A stretch of 41,314 bases of DNA from an uncultured Sporosarcina sp. (GCA_947644645.1 CANSAF010000020.1:1-41314), one strand, 5' to 3'. Positions 8,249-18,423 are shown, numbered from the stretch's first letter. The notes: a model not told the origin generated them from the sequence alone. Made by a program: numbers and translations.

Positions 8249-8968
8249 CTAATCTTCTGCTAAATGCTCTAATAATGCAAGTTCTTCTTCGGTCAATTCA
8301 CGATAATGACCGAGTGGAATTGATTCATCGAGTTGCAGCGGTCCCATTGATAAGCGTTTTAAATAAACGACTTTTTTTCCGACTGCCTCGAACATTCTTT
8401 TCACTTGATGGAACTTTCCTTCTGTAATCGTTAGTTCAATTTCTGAAACTTGATCCGATTTAAGAATTTTTAATTGTCCCGGCTTTGTTTCATAACCATC
8501 ATCTAATGTAACACCTTTTAGAAAAGCTTCGACATCTTCTTCCGTCACAACGCCTTCGATATGCGCATAATACGTTTTCGGTACGTTTTTCTTCGGTGCA
8601 AGTAAATTATGCGCGAGCTTGCCGTTGTTTGAAATGAGTAAAAAGCCTTCTGTATCTTTATCTAAACGCCCAACTGGGAATGGTTTAAAATGACGATGTT
8701 CTGCACTTAACAGATCAATGACCGTTCGTTCTCTCGTATCTTCTGTCGCAGATAAGATGCCTTGGCTTTTATTCATCATTAAATATATAAATTCTTGATA
8801 AATCACTGGCTCCCCGAAACAAGTTACAACATCATTTTCCGTATCAATATGAATATTTGGCTTTTTCACCACTTCTTCATTGACGCGAACTGCGCCATTT
8901 TTTAAATACTGCTTTACTTCTTTTCGCGAACCGAAGCCCATATTCGCGAGTAATTTATCTAAACGCAT
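8249..8968 (-). CDS. ytzG: RsuA-family 16S rRNA pseudouridine synthase
   Basis: 239 residues: an N-terminal S4 RNA-binding domain (RLDKLLANMGFGSRKEVK, about 2-45) followed by the RsuA/RluB-type catalytic domain with the nucleophilic Asp in GRLDKDTEG (D103). It isomerises a specific uridine of rRNA, probably in the small subunit as RsuA does; the target is inferred. I start at 8968, where AGGAGG lies seven bases upstream; the longer frame to 8989 overlaps murJ. The ribosome site overlaps the murJ stop codon (CTAGGAGG), a coupled arrangement. Named after the B. subtilis gene in the same place. Confidence 0.92.
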   Translation of the reverse strand: MRLDKLLANMGFGSRKEVKQYLKNGAVRVNEEVVKKPNIHIDTENDVVTCFGEPVIYQEFIYLMMNKSQGILSATEDTRERTVIDLLSAEHRHFKPFPVGRLDKDTEGFLLISNNGKLAHNLLAPKKNVPKTYYAHIEGVVTEEDVEAFLKGVTLDDGYETKPGQLKILKSDQVSEIELTITEGKFHQVKRMFEAVGKKVVYLKRLSMGPLQLDESIPLGHYRELTEEELALLEHLAED

Positions 8969-8978
8969 TGAATTCCTC

Positions 8979-10592
8979 CTAGAAACCAAACTTCGATGTA
9001 ATTCTTTTCAGCCTGTCACCAAATAACTTTTGTGCAAGCCCTGTTTTTAAAGATAAAATTCCGTAAACGACGACGCCAACAGTCGCACAAATTAAAATAT
9101 AAAGCAGTGCATGCATTTTACCGCCAACTGGACTCAATGCATTTAAACCTTTTAATGTAAAGAACACGGCGATAAACATAACAAGGTTCAATAAAAGAAT
9201 GAGCACCAATCTTCTAAGTACCATTTGAGATCTATAATGAAGCGTTTTTGTAATGACGCCGATATTTAAACCGACCGCTACTGTATAACCAATCACTGTC
9301 GCTAAAATTGCGCCGTTCGTTTCGAATAATTTAATGAGTGGAATATTTAACATTAATTTCAATAACAAACCAAATAATGATGTAAATACAATCCATTTAT
9401 GACGGTCAATCCCTTGTAAAATCGCCGCCGTCACTGTATATAAACCAAATAAAACTGCAACTGGTGCATAGTTTGCTAAAATAGACGCACCCATTTCGCT
9501 TTTACTATAAAGCAATTGGTAAAGTTCATTGGATAATACTGAAATCCCAATGACCATTGGAACAGTTAAATAAATCATAATTTGATATGTTTGATCCAAT
9601 GAACGAGTAATTCCTTTTTGATTGCCTTTTGTATAATACCCCGTCAACACAGGTATTAATGCCATCGAAAAGCCCGTTGCGACCATCACTGGAATCATCA
9701 CAAATTTATGGGTTAATAAATTGAGCATCCCTAAATACGTATTTGAATCTTTACCCGCTACACCAATCGACTGCATCGCATTGTTAAAAGTTACCATATC
9801 GACAAATTGATAAAGTGGATTGATCACTCCTACTAATACAAATGGAAGGATATATGCGACAATTTCTTTCACCATATCTTTCACTGGAACATGACCAGCT
9901 GGTGGACTATTTGCTAATAAATAATCGAATTCCGGTTTATATTTTCGCCAATACCAATATAAAACACCTAGACTCGCAAGTGCGCCAATTGAAGCGGCAA
10001 AAACAGCAAAATTAATCGCAATTGTCGGAGATTCATGTAAAAAGTTTACAACAATAAATGCCCCAGCCAAAACAACGATAATTCTTACAATCTGTTCAAT
10101 TAATTGAGAAACCGCAGTCGGTTCCATTTTATTATAGCCTTGTAAAAAACCGCGAACGACACTCATCATCGGTACTGCAAGAAGTGCATAACTTGCCCAA
10201 CGAATAACACTCGCAATTTCTTCAATCGTAAATGTTTCTTCATCATCCGCAATGACTAAATGTGCCAGTGGTTCCGCCAAAAAGAACAACACTAAAAACG
10301 AGGAAATCCCCGTTATGACCATGATTCCCATACTACCTTTTAATATTTTACGTCCCGTCGCGTAATCACCAAGTGCATTATAGCGCGCAACAAACTTAGA
10401 AATCGCAAGCGGCGCGCCTCCGATCGCAATCGATAACGCAATATTATAAGGAATATAACCATATTGATATAATCCAATATTTTCTTCTCCAACAATCGCA
10501 TAAAAGGGAATTAAATAAAACAAACCGAGCGCCTTTGAAAGAAACAGCCCAATTGTTAAAATTGCGGTCCCTTTAAGAAGTTTTGACGACAT
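8979..10592 (-). CDS. murJ: lipid II flippase MurJ (YtgP), MviN/MATE-like
   Basis: 537-residue polytopic membrane protein with about 14 hydrophobic segments, basic loops and the MOP-superfamily start (LLKGTAILTIGLFLSKALGL). The B. subtilis gene in this position, ytgP, encodes MurJ, which flips lipid II across the membrane for wall synthesis. SpoVB-type relatives are the alternative, but conserved order ytzE-ytzG-ytgP-ytfP favours MurJ. The ATG is preceded by AAGGTTGA. It is co-transcribed with ytzG downstream and divergent from ytfP, with the promoters in the 150-bp gap 10593-10743. Confidence 0.9.
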   Translation of the reverse strand: MSSKLLKGTAILTIGLFLSKALGLFYLIPFYAIVGEENIGLYQYGYIPYNIALSIAIGGAPLAISKFVARYNALGDYATGRKILKGSMGIMVITGISSFLVLFFLAEPLAHLVIADDEETFTIEEIASVIRWASYALLAVPMMSVVRGFLQGYNKMEPTAVSQLIEQIVRIIVVLAGAFIVVNFLHESPTIAINFAVFAASIGALASLGVLYWYWRKYKPEFDYLLANSPPAGHVPVKDMVKEIVAYILPFVLVGVINPLYQFVDMVTFNNAMQSIGVAGKDSNTYLGMLNLLTHKFVMIPVMVATGFSMALIPVLTGYYTKGNQKGITRSLDQTYQIMIYLTVPMVIGISVLSNELYQLLYSKSEMGASILANYAPVAVLFGLYTVTAAILQGIDRHKWIVFTSLFGLLLKLMLNIPLIKLFETNGAILATVIGYTVAVGLNIGVITKTLHYRSQMVLRRLVLILLLNLVMFIAVFFTLKGLNALSPVGGKMHALLYILICATVGVVVYGILSLKTGLAQKLFGDRLKRITSKFGF

Positions 10593-10743
10593 AATTCAAC
10601 CTTCCATTCTGTAAAATCTACTCTTTAGTTTACCCCTGTAAATGACAATAAACAATCTTTATCGTAATATGATGTGTGAGCAATGTTTAAAAACGTCTCA
10701 AGATTTCATTATAACATCCAATTGAAAGTGTGGTTAATATAAA

Positions 10744-12009
10744 ATGTACGATGTAATTATTATTGGCGCAGGTCCTTCGGGATTAATGGCCTCTATCGCC
10801 GCTGCAGAAAACGGCAGTAAAGTACTTGTGCTTGAAAAAGGTAAAAAGCCGGGCAATAAATTAGCAATTTCAGGCGGTGGACGTTGTAACGTCACCAACC
10901 GTTTGCCAGAAGAAGAAATCATCAAAAATATTCCTGGTAATGGACGATTTTTATACGGTCCATTTTCTGTATTTAATAATGATGATATTATCCGGTTTTT
11001 CGAAGGGTTAGGTGTTCCCCTTAAAGAAGAGGACCATGGAAGGATGTTTCCGGTTTCAAATAAAGCAAAAGATGTCGTGGGTGCTTTATTAAATGAAATG
11101 GAAAGACTTCATGTCGAATTGAAACTCGAAACAAAAGTTGCAAAATTATTAATGGATGATGAAAAAATTCTTGGCGTCCGTTTAACGACAGGAGAAGAAA
11201 TTCGCGCACATGCGGTTGTTCTAGCAGTCGGCGGTAAAGCAGTCCCACAAACTGGAAGTACCGGAGATGGCTATCCTTGGGCAGAACGTGCGGGACATAC
11301 GATTACAACTTTATATCCAACTGAAGTGCCTTTATTATCCAAAGAGTCGTTTATCGTTACAAAAGAACTTCAAGGGCTTGCGCTCCGCGACGTCGCCGTT
11401 TCTGTGTTAAATAAAAAAGGAAAATCGATTATCACACATACGATGGACATGCTTTTCACCCACTTCGGATTAAGCGGTCCTGCCATTTTACGTTGCAGCC
11501 AATTTGTCGTAAAAGAACAGATGAAAAATGGCGGGGCACCTGTCACGATGAAGATCGATACAATGCCGACATTAAATGAGGAAGAGATTTTCCAGTTATT
11601 AAATAAAACTGTAAAAGATGAAGCAAAAAAACAAGTAAATAATGCTTTAAAAAATCTTGCACCTGAAAGATGGTTAAACTTCTTACTGGAACGCGCAGTG
11701 ATTTCACCAACAGATACAGGCGCAACATTATCAGCAGAAAAGCTACGAAATTTAGCAGCATTATTAAAAGGATTCACAATGGAAGTAAATGGCACACAAC
11801 CCATTGAAAAAGCTTTCGTAACGGGCGGCGGCGTTTCCACAAAAGAAATCGTCCCTAAAACAATGGCATCTAAAAAGAAAGACGGGCTTTATTTCTGCGG
11901 AGAAATCCTAGACATTCACGGCTACACAGGCGGCTATAATATTACCTCTGCGCTTGTTACGGGAAGAATTGCGGGAATGAGTGCTGGCGAATTTTCGGGG
12001 ATGCAGTGA
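10744..12009 (+). CDS. ytfP: YtfP, HI0933/YhiN-type FAD-binding oxidoreductase
   Basis: 421-residue flavoprotein. The N-terminal Rossmann motif is [19 protein letters not shown] (6-24), followed by E32 for the FAD ribose, the family signature [10 protein letters not shown] (about 44-53), and a C-terminal FAD-contact region with [10 protein letters not shown] and HGYTGGYNI. The family (HI0933-like, NAD(P)/FAD-dependent oxidoreductase) is widespread and its substrate is unknown. Only a weak Shine-Dalgarno (AAAGTGTGG) precedes the ATG. The coding region runs directly into 21-bp repeat array 2 after the stop; I see no clear terminator of its own. Confidence 0.92.
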   Translation: MYDVIIIGAGPSGLMASIAAAENGSKVLVLEKGKKPGNKLAISGGGRCNVTNRLPEEEIIKNIPGNGRFLYGPFSVFNNDDIIRFFEGLGVPLKEEDHGRMFPVSNKAKDVVGALLNEMERLHVELKLETKVAKLLMDDEKILGVRLTTGEEIRAHAVVLAVGGKAVPQTGSTGDGYPWAERAGHTITTLYPTEVPLLSKESFIVTKELQGLALRDVAVSVLNKKGKSIITHTMDMLFTHFGLSGPAILRCSQFVVKEQMKNGGAPVTMKIDTMPTLNEEEIFQLLNKTVKDEAKKQVNNALKNLAPERWLNFLLERAVISPTDTGATLSAEKLRNLAALLKGFTMEVNGTQPIEKAFVTGGGVSTKEIVPKTMASKKKDGLYFCGEILDIHGYTGGYNITSALVTGRIAGMSAGEFSGMQ

Positions 12010-12021
12010 TTTAGAAATTGC

Positions 12022-12072
12022 GCGGACATTTTCGGCGATTGCGCGGACATTATTTGACTTTCCGCGGACATT
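12022..12072. repeat. 21-bp phased repeat array (array 2, 3 units)
   Basis: GCGGACATT begins at 12022, 12043 and 12064, exactly 21 bp apart, immediately downstream of the ytfP stop and pointing toward leuS. Read on the minus strand the core is AATGTCCGCG, which shares TCCGCG with the TTTATCCGCG core of array 3. Confidence 0.85.
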
Positions 12073-12121
12073 TCCAGTGAGCGTGCATTAAATCTATGAA
12101 CATGCAAACAGCAAGCGCATT

Positions 12122-12460
12122 TGCCAAGTAACTCGCAAGAAGTCGAGGATTTCCTCAACCGCCACGAACTCGAAACCGCGAAATGCAGCTTGGATGCAGT
12201 GACAGTCACTATCACAATTCGCGGAAGGACGCGAATGGTGTTAGTGAGCTGTCACTGGTGCGTTTCTTTCCTTTTTGTGTATACATAGCAGAAGGAAAGA
12301 ATGCTAAAAAAACGCAAAACCCCCGCTAAACAAAGCCTAAACTTAAGCTTTGTTTAGCGGGGCAACTTTCACTCTTGTACTTTTCCTTTTTCAGGAAGCA
12401 AATCTGCCTAGTAACTCGCTAAAAGCCGAGTGATGCATATCCATCACGCATACACACCGC
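12122..12460. repeat. pair of diverged hairpin elements in the ytfP-leuS gap
   Basis: Two 26-nt segments (12122-12147 and 12405-12430) agree at 22 positions; both read TGCC-AGTAACTCGC-A-AAG-CGAG. Each contains a short CTCG/CGAG hairpin on the minus strand and is followed by a second hairpin of different sequence (GAGG/CCTC in one, GTGATG/CATCAC in the other) and then ACCGCGAA. The 496-bp gap 12010-12505 otherwise holds array 2, two terminator-like hairpins and no supported gene. Confidence 0.5.
12311..12362 (-). terminator. probable leuS terminator
   Basis: A perfect 16-bp stem CCCCGCTAAACAAAGC (12321-12336) with its complement at 12347-12362. On the minus strand it is followed by GGTTTTGCGTTTTTTT. 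It lies about 140 bp past the leuS stop, so leuS would have a long 3' end that includes the hairpin at 12462-12502. Confidence 0.75.
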
Positions 12461-12461
12461 G

Positions 12462-12502
12462 AAGCGCACCTAAAAGCACGAACTTAGCTTTTAGGTGCAG
12501 CT
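12462..12502 (-). other. AGTTCGT-loop hairpin directly after leuS, without a T-tract
   Basis: GCACCTAAAAGC, loop (minus strand) TAAGTTCGT, GCTTTTAGGTGC, with an outer AAGC/GCTT pairing. It belongs with the hairpins at 4462-4513 and 7884-7937 by its loop but lacks the downstream T-run, so it may protect or process the leuS 3' end rather than terminate. Confidence 0.7.
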
Positions 12503-12505
12503 TTC

Positions 12506-14923
12506 CTACTTCGCTACAATATTAACCAGTCTTCCTGGAATTCCAATAATCTTTTTCACTTCTTTGCCATCTAAAAACTCTTTCACTTTTTCGTCTTCTA
12601 ACGCAATTGCTTCGAGCTCTTCTTTTGTGCTGTCTTTGGCAACTTCGATACGCGCGCGTACTTTTCCATTAATTTGAACAGCAATTTCAACTGTATCATC
12701 CACTAATTTAGACGCGTCATATGTTGGCCATGCTTCGTAGACAACTGTATTTATATAACCTAATTTCTCCCATAATTCTTCCGCTAAGTGAGGAACAATT
12801 GGTGAGATTAGTTTTACAAAGCCTTCTGCGTATTCAGTTGGTACGCGTTCTGCTTTATAACAATCATTGATGAAGACCATCATTTGAGAAATCGCCGTAT
12901 TATTACGCATTCCTTCAAAGTCATCCGTCACTTTTTGAACCGTTTGGTGATACACTTTTTCAAGGTCTCCACCAGCTTCACCGTTGATTTTATCGCTTAA
13001 TTCGCCCGTTTCATCATTGACGAATAAACGCCAAATGCGGTCTAAGAAACGACGTGAGCCATCCAGTCCATTTGTTGACCAAGCTTTTGAAGCATCTAAT
13101 GGCCCCATGAACATTTCATACAGACGAAGTGTGTCTGCACCGTGTGAATGCACGATATCATCAGGGTTAATGACATTGCCTAGTGATTTAGACATTTTTT
13201 CATTACCTTCTCCTAAAATCATTCCTTGGTTGAATAATTTTTGGAATGGCTCTTTCGTCTCGACAACGCCGATATCATATAAAACTTTATGCCAGAAACG
13301 TGCGTATAGTAAATGAAGTACCGCATGCTCTGCACCACCAACGTAAATGTCAACTGGTAACCAACGTTTCGCTAAATCTGGATCAATAATCATCTCATCA
13401 TTATTTGGATCGATATAACGTAAGTAATACCAGCAGCTTCCTGCCCATTGTGGCATTGTATTCGTTTCACGGCGACCTTTCATACCTGTTTCAGGATGAA
13501 CCACATTAACCCACTCATCGATATTCGCAAGTGGTGATTCGCCTGTTCCACTTGGTTTAATATCCGATGTTTTCGGTAATTCAAGTGGTAATTCTGATTC
13601 ATCTAACGCTGTCATTGTGCCATCTTCCCAATGGATAATCGGGATTGGCTCGCCCCAATAACGTTGTCTTGAGAATAACCAGTCGCGTAGGCGGTAAGTA
13701 ATTTTCTTTTCACCATTGCCTTTTTCTTCAAACCAAGCAATCGCTTTTTCAATCGCTTCTTCTTTTCCTAAACCATTTAAGAAATCTGAATTGATATGGC
13801 TACCATCCCCAACATAAGGCTCTTTAGAAACGTCTCCACCTTCAACGACTTCAATAATTGGTAAATCAAATTTCGTTGCGAACTCAAAATCACGATCATC
13901 ATGTGCTGGAACTGCCATGATTGCGCCTGTACCGTAAGAAACAAGTACATAATCTGCAATCCAAATTGGCATTTTCTCGCCGCTTGCCGGGTTAATGGCA
14001 TAAGCACCTGTAAATACGCCCGTTTTCTCGTCTGCCAAATCTGTACGTTCTAAATCACTTTTCAGCTTCACTTCATTCAAATATGCTTCTACAGCTGCTT
14101 TTTGCGCTTCTGTCGTAATTTCTTTTACAAGTTTATGTTCAGGCGCTAAAACTGCGTATGTTGCACCGAAAATTGTATCAGGACGTGTAGTAAATGCTTT
14201 AAATGTTTTGTCTGTGCCATCGATTTCAAACGTTAATTCAGCACCTTCTGAACGACCAATCCAGTTACGTTGCATATCTTTTAAGCTTTCTGGCCAATCA
14301 AGATCTTCTAAGTCTTCTAATAAACGATCCGCATATTCTGTAATACGAAGCACCCATTGACGCATCGGACGGCGTTCAACAGGGTGTCCACCACGTTCCG
14401 AAAGACCATCTACAATTTCTTCGTTCGCAAGGACTGTACCAAGTGCCGGGCACCAGTTCACATCGACTTCGTCCACATAAGCAAGTCCTTTTTTATACAG
14501 TTGAATGAAAATCCATTGTGTCCATTTATAATAAGATGGATCTGTCGTATTAATTTCACGGTCCCAATCATATGAAAACCCAAGATCTTTCATTTGACGT
14601 TTAAATGTCGCAATGTTTTTTGCAGTAAATTCCGCTGGATCATTTCCAGTATCTAGTGCATATTGTTCAGCTGGTAAACCGAAAGCGTCCCATCCCATCG
14701 GGTGAAGGACATTATACCCTTGCTTACGTTTAAATGAACTTAAAATATCCGTTGCGATATAACCAAGTGGATGCCCAACATGTAACCCCGCACCAGATGG
14801 ATACGGGAACATATCCAATGCATAAAACTTCGGTTTTGACGGATCGTCTGTCATTTTATATGTTTTATTTTCTTCCCAATATTGTTGCCATTTCTTTTCG
14901 ATTTGACCATGATTGTAACTCAT
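12506..14923 (-). CDS. leuS: leucyl-tRNA synthetase
   Basis: 805-residue class I aminoacyl-tRNA synthetase charging tRNA-Leu. The HIGH signature appears as HVGH (about 48-51) inside [16 protein letters not shown]. The inserted CP1 editing domain follows ([12 protein letters not shown] and the [16 protein letters not shown] motif that binds mischarged aminoacyl ends), then KMSKS in EKMSKSLGN and the C-terminal anticodon-binding domain. Length is typical for Bacillus LeuRS. I chose the ATG at 14923, eight bases after AGGAGG, over the TTG directly before it. The upstream T-box with a CUC specifier independently confirms the amino acid. Confidence 0.98.
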   Translation of the reverse strand: MSYNHGQIEKKWQQYWEENKTYKMTDDPSKPKFYALDMFPYPSGAGLHVGHPLGYIATDILSSFKRKQGYNVLHPMGWDAFGLPAEQYALDTGNDPAEFTAKNIATFKRQMKDLGFSYDWDREINTTDPSYYKWTQWIFIQLYKKGLAYVDEVDVNWCPALGTVLANEEIVDGLSERGGHPVERRPMRQWVLRITEYADRLLEDLEDLDWPESLKDMQRNWIGRSEGAELTFEIDGTDKTFKAFTTRPDTIFGATYAVLAPEHKLVKEITTEAQKAAVEAYLNEVKLKSDLERTDLADEKTGVFTGAYAINPASGEKMPIWIADYVLVSYGTGAIMAVPAHDDRDFEFATKFDLPIIEVVEGGDVSKEPYVGDGSHINSDFLNGLGKEEAIEKAIAWFEEKGNGEKKITYRLRDWLFSRQRYWGEPIPIIHWEDGTMTALDESELPLELPKTSDIKPSGTGESPLANIDEWVNVVHPETGMKGRRETNTMPQWAGSCWYYLRYIDPNNDEMIIDPDLAKRWLPVDIYVGGAEHAVLHLLYARFWHKVLYDIGVVETKEPFQKLFNQGMILGEGNEKMSKSLGNVINPDDIVHSHGADTLRLYEMFMGPLDASKAWSTNGLDGSRRFLDRIWRLFVNDETGELSDKINGEAGGDLEKVYHQTVQKVTDDFEGMRNNTAISQMMVFINDCYKAERVPTEYAEGFVKLISPIVPHLAEELWEKLGYINTVVYEAWPTYDASKLVDDTVEIAVQINGKVRARIEVAKDSTKEELEAIALEDEKVKEFLDGKEVKKIIGIPGRLVNIVAK

Positions 14924-15051
14924 CAATAATTCCTCCTAAAATCAATTACACTTCGGTATATTTTCATCCAACGCGCGTTTACACACCCGCCAATTGAAAA
15001 ATAAAACCTTATGTTGCCAACCATTAACTTGGATGGATGATGTCCTTAAAA

Positions 15052-15306
15052 TGAAAATAAAAAACTCGTCCCTTAAAAAAATATAAGGGACGAGATCCTA
15101 TACATTGCTCCCGCGGTACCACCCAAATTGACGAATTTTCGTCCAACTTGTATCCTTAACGCGGATCACGGCAGAAGTTACTTCATTTCACTTTTGCATG
15201 CTCGAAGGTGAGTTCATCTATTCGTTCACTATCGGCTCGCACCACCCGCCGATTCTCTGGAAGTCACGTTAACAGATTACTAATCCTTTTCAAAGCAAAG
15301 ACTTAT
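15052..15306 (-). promoter_or_regulatory. leucine T-box riboswitch of leuS
   Basis: On the minus strand, a stem I region (about 15300-15180) contains the specifier loop GAACTCACC, whose CTC (forward 15210-15212) is a leucine codon. The T-box core GGGTGGTACCGCGG lies at 15111-15124, and a terminator stem (CTCGTCCCTTA, 15065-15075, with 15084-15094) is followed by a T-run. Uncharged tRNA-Leu should pair with both sites and favour the antiterminator. The remaining 130 nt to the start codon (14924-15051) show no further recognisable element. Confidence 0.96.
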
Positions 15307-15314
15307 TTGTTCTC

Positions 15315-15343
15315 ATCTTACCCGAATTCATCAAATTTAACAA
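15315..15343 (-). promoter_or_regulatory. sigma-A type promoter of leuS
   Basis: On the minus strand, TTGTTA (15338-15343), a 17-bp spacer, then TAAGAT (15315-15320). It lies between the scoB stop and the T-box, placing the RNA start close to the 5' end of stem I. Confidence 0.7.
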
Positions 15344-16006
15344 CTATACTTGCACATTTTGGGCAACATTTTCAGTTATTAACGTGGCTTCTGTCGAATT
15401 AACTACATCTTCCACTGTAAATCCTTCAAAGACTTCTTTTAAAACAAGCCCTTCATCTGTCACTTCAATTAAAGCTCTTTCCGTAATAATCTTATCGACA
15501 ACGCCTTTACCCGTTAATGGCAAAACGCATTCTTTTTTAATTTTCGCAGAACCGTCTTTTGCGACATGATCCATAATGACGATGATCTTTTTCGCACCAT
15601 GTACAAGATCCATTGCCCCGCCCATTCCTTTAATCATTTTTCCAGGAATCATCCAGTTTGCCAAATCGCCTGTTTCAGATACTTCCATTCCACCTAAAAT
15701 GGCTACATCAATATGTCCACCGCGAATCATCGCGAAGGATTCGGCACTTGTAAAAAAAGAAGAGCCCGGAATCGTCGTAATCGTTTCTTTCCCCGCATTG
15801 ATCAAATCTGGATCAACATGCTCTTTTGTCGGATACGGTCCAATGCCAAGTAAACCATTTTCAGACTGTAAAACAACTGTTTTATCATCCGAAATATAAT
15901 TTGCCACCAAAGTCGGCATGCCAATCCCTAAATTGACATAATCCCCATGATTAATTTCTTTTTCTGCACGTTTCGCAATACGTTCCCTATAATTTACTAC
16001 GCCCAT
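15344..16006 (-). CDS. scoB: 3-oxoacid CoA-transferase subunit B
   Basis: About 220 residues, the beta subunit of a two-subunit CoA-transferase. It contains the catalytic glutamate in the [10 protein letters not shown] motif (E about residue 49), NLGIGMP near the N-terminus and GGMEVS further on, all as in B. subtilis ScoB. With ScoA it moves CoA between succinyl-CoA or acetyl-CoA and acetoacetate-type acids. I prefer the ATG at 16006, nine bases after AAGGGG; the ATG at 16015 directly abuts that site. It follows scoA by about 23 bp on the same strand. Butyrate- or other-acid specificity cannot be excluded. Confidence 0.9.
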   Translation of the reverse strand: MGVVNYRERIAKRAEKEINHGDYVNLGIGMPTLVANYISDDKTVVLQSENGLLGIGPYPTKEHVDPDLINAGKETITTIPGSSFFTSAESFAMIRGGHIDVAILGGMEVSETGDLANWMIPGKMIKGMGGAMDLVHGAKKIIVIMDHVAKDGSAKIKKECVLPLTGKGVVDKIITERALIEVTDEGLVLKEVFEGFTVEDVVNSTEATLITENVAQNVQV

Positions 16007-16029
16007 TTCTTCCATCCCCTTCCCAATGA

Positions 16030-16716
16030 TTATTGTGTTGTTAAACGCTCAATTCGTTTTTCAGCTTCCGCCTGTAAAAGTCCTTGAACATAAATGCTTG
16101 GCGTATGAATTTCAGCTGGATTTAAATCACCCGTTTCAACAATTTCTTCCACTTCTGCAATCGTGAATTTACCTGCTGCAGCCATCATTGGATTGAAATT
16201 TTGCGCCGTTTTATTGTAAATTAAATTTCCAAAGCGATCAGCAGTCTGTGCTTTAACTAATGAAAAATCTGCGTAAAGCGCTTCTTCTAATACATATTCT
16301 TTCCCGTCAAATACGCGGATTTCTTTTCCTTCCGCGACTGTTGTCCCAACGCCAGCCGGAGTAAAGAAAGCTGGAATACCTGCACCGCCTGCACGAATTT
16401 TTTCCGCAAGCGTACCTTGTGGGGTTAGCTCTACTTCAATTTCGCCAGACAATACTTGACGCTCAAACTCTTTATTTTCGCCCACATATGAACCGATCAT
16501 TTTTTTAATTTGTTTATTTTTTAATAGTAGACCAAGCCCCCACTCGTCTACACCGCAGTTATTTGAAATTACCGTTAAATCTTTAACGCCTTTATCGACC
16601 AGTGCCAAAATCAATTGTTCTGGAATACCTACAAGTCCAAAACCACCAACCATTAACGTCGCACCATCATGAATATTTTCGACCGCTTCTTTTGCTGAAC
16701 TATAAATTGGTTTCAT
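16030..16716 (-). CDS. scoA: 3-oxoacid CoA-transferase subunit A
   Basis: 228 residues, the alpha subunit partner of ScoB. The CoA-binding glycine-rich motif [11 protein letters not shown] (about 22-32) and the later [15 protein letters not shown] motif (about 111-125) are typical of the family I CoA-transferase A chain (ScoA/AtoD). The ATG has AAGGGGG eight bases upstream. It lies downstream of, and is separated by a terminator from, the DUF485-symporter pair, which suggests related but separately controlled roles in organic-acid use. Confidence 0.92.
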   Translation of the reverse strand: MKPIYSSAKEAVENIHDGATLMVGGFGLVGIPEQLILALVDKGVKDLTVISNNCGVDEWGLGLLLKNKQIKKMIGSYVGENKEFERQVLSGEIEVELTPQGTLAEKIRAGGAGIPAFFTPAGVGTTVAEGKEIRVFDGKEYVLEEALYADFSLVKAQTADRFGNLIYNKTAQNFNPMMAAAGKFTIAEVEEIVETGDLNPAEIHTPSIYVQGLLQAEAEKRIERLTTQ

Positions 16717-16785
16717 CCATATATCCCCCTTTAAAATTCAATCTCCCTCTTTATCATTAAATCAAAATAATCTTAACTTTGCAAC

Positions 16786-16847
16786 GAAAGAAAGAGGCAT
16801 GACTAGAATAAGAGCTTCTTACTAAGCGCTCTATTCCTTCATGCCCC
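16786..16847 (-). terminator. terminator of the symporter gene
   Basis: On the minus strand, GGGGCATGA..GAAT..GAGC pairs with GCTC..ATTC..TCATGCCTC around a loop of about 11 nt and is followed by TTTCTTTC. It lies just past the symporter stop. Confidence 0.7.
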
Positions 16848-16857
16848 TTCTTATATC

Positions 16858-18423
16858 TTATAAAGTTTTTTCGTTAGAGTGAACTTTTCTCATAAAAGCA
16901 TTTACATCAGCTGGAACTTTGCCATCTATTAAAGAAACGATATAAACAGTTAAGAAACCAATTGGTACAGTGATAATTCCTGGTACTCTAAACTGTAATG
17001 CTTCTGGTAAAACTGAAGAAAAGAAAATCATAAACATCGAAACAACAAAACCTGTAACTAAACCAGCAATTGCTCCCTTTTCCGTAATTCCGCGCCACCA
17101 AATCCCTAAGACGAAAATTGGGGCAAATGTGCTCGCACCTACTGTAAAGGCAAGAGCAACAAGATGGCCAATTGAAGCCTCTTTAACAGCTAAGCCAAGA
17201 ATCCCATAAAAAACACCTAGAAAAACAATAGACACTTTTGCCGCTAATACTCTTTGCTTTTGCGTTAATTCCTTTTTCGAAAACTTTGCATATAAATCGT
17301 GAGCGATTGCCCCTGAACTTGCAATGAATAACCCCGATAAATTCGAAAAGACTGCGGCAAATGCACCAGCAATAACAAATCCAAGTAGCCATTTACCACC
17401 TAAAGCAGTTGCAATCGCTGGGATAACCATATTATCTCCGCCATTAATTAAGTTTTGCATCACTTCTGGGCTTGCATCGCCACTCAAAAAGATTGCGCGA
17501 CCGACAACCCCTAAATAAATGGCAAAAGCGAAAAATAAACTAGCAATTCCGATTGCTAATACTGCCGACTTTCTAGCAGCTTTCGCATCTGGATTTGTAT
17601 AAAAACGTAGTAATATATGTGGAAGTCCCAATGTCCCTAAAGAAAGCCCAATTAACAATGAAGCGGAATGCCAAAAATTCGGACTAAACGTCCCAACTTT
17701 AGACCATGCTTCCCCGTCAAATACAACGTCCTTTCCATCAGTTGTGTACGCTCCTGTATTTAGGACTGTCCCACTATATTCAGTGATAACAGATAAAATC
17801 CTTTCATAATGAAGCCCGCCATAAATTGCCGCAGCTACCATTACGATAAAAGCGAAAAAACGAATCCAAAGCTCTAAAGCTTGGTTTAATGTTGTCCCTT
17901 TCATTCCCCCGACACCAACATAGAAAATCATAATGACACTTGTAAAGATAATGCCAAACTCATAGGATGTCCCAAAAAACATACTTAAAATTTGAGCTGC
18001 ACCGAGTAATTGTGGTGCCGCATAAAATCCTGAAATCGCAAGAACGACAATGACAGCTACAATTCTCGCTCTTTTACTATGAAAACGATAAGCAACAAAA
18101 TCTGCCACTGTAAAAGCACCAAATCGTCGCAATGGTCCTGCAATAAAAAGTGCTAAAAGAGTTAGTCCAATCGTAAAACTAAACGTATAAAAAGCCCCGT
18201 CATAACCAATTGTAAAAGTAAGTCCTGCCAAACCTAAAAATGTGGCGGCACTTAAATAGTCTCCCCCTATTGCTGAACCATTTGCAAACCAACCAAAACC
18301 TCTACCGCCAACAAAAAAATCACTAGCACTTTCGTTTCTTTTAGACAAATACGTAATATAAACAACTGTTCCTAATAATAGGATTGTAAAGAGGTACTTC
18401 GGATCTCCCAAGATTTGCATCAT
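16858..18423 (-). CDS. sodium:solute symporter (ActP/YwcA-like, SSS family)
   Basis: 521-residue protein with about 13 transmembrane segments. The N-terminal region has the SSS signature spacing (ESASDFFVGGRGFGWFANG, GDYLSAATFLG). It resembles the acetate/monocarboxylate branch (E. coli ActP, B. subtilis YwcA). It overlaps the upstream DUF485 gene by four bases (ATGA), the usual pairing of YjcH/YwcB with ActP/YwcA. With scoAB beside it, uptake of acetate, acetoacetate or a similar short acid is likely, but the substrate is inferred. Confidence 0.88.
   Translation of the reverse strand: MMQILGDPKYLFTILLLGTVVYITYLSKRNESASDFFVGGRGFGWFANGSAIGGDYLSAATFLGLAGLTFTIGYDGAFYTFSFTIGLTLLALFIAGPLRRFGAFTVADFVAYRFHSKRARIVAVIVVLAISGFYAAPQLLGAAQILSMFFGTSYEFGIIFTSVIMIFYVGVGGMKGTTLNQALELWIRFFAFIVMVAAAIYGGLHYERILSVITEYSGTVLNTGAYTTDGKDVVFDGEAWSKVGTFSPNFWHSASLLIGLSLGTLGLPHILLRFYTNPDAKAARKSAVLAIGIASLFFAFAIYLGVVGRAIFLSGDASPEVMQNLINGGDNMVIPAIATALGGKWLLGFVIAGAFAAVFSNLSGLFIASSGAIAHDLYAKFSKKELTQKQRVLAAKVSIVFLGVFYGILGLAVKEASIGHLVALAFTVGASTFAPIFVLGIWWRGITEKGAIAGLVTGFVVSMFMIFFSSVLPEALQFRVPGIITVPIGFLTVYIVSLIDGKVPADVNAFMRKVHSNEKTL

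Noticed and set aside
7963-8263. Open frames through array 1 encoding seven-residue repeats
   Set aside because: A 21-bp period keeps any frame open, no ribosome site precedes them, and two overlapping frames are equally open.
11934-12215. Minus-strand frame across array 2 and the end of ytfP
   Set aside because: Overlaps the coding end of ytfP, has no ribosome site, and its repetitive MSAQ-like part is array 2 read in frame.
15208-15402. Plus-strand frame over the leuS leader
   Set aside because: Lies opposite the T-box and the scoB 3' end; no ribosome site or protein-like composition.
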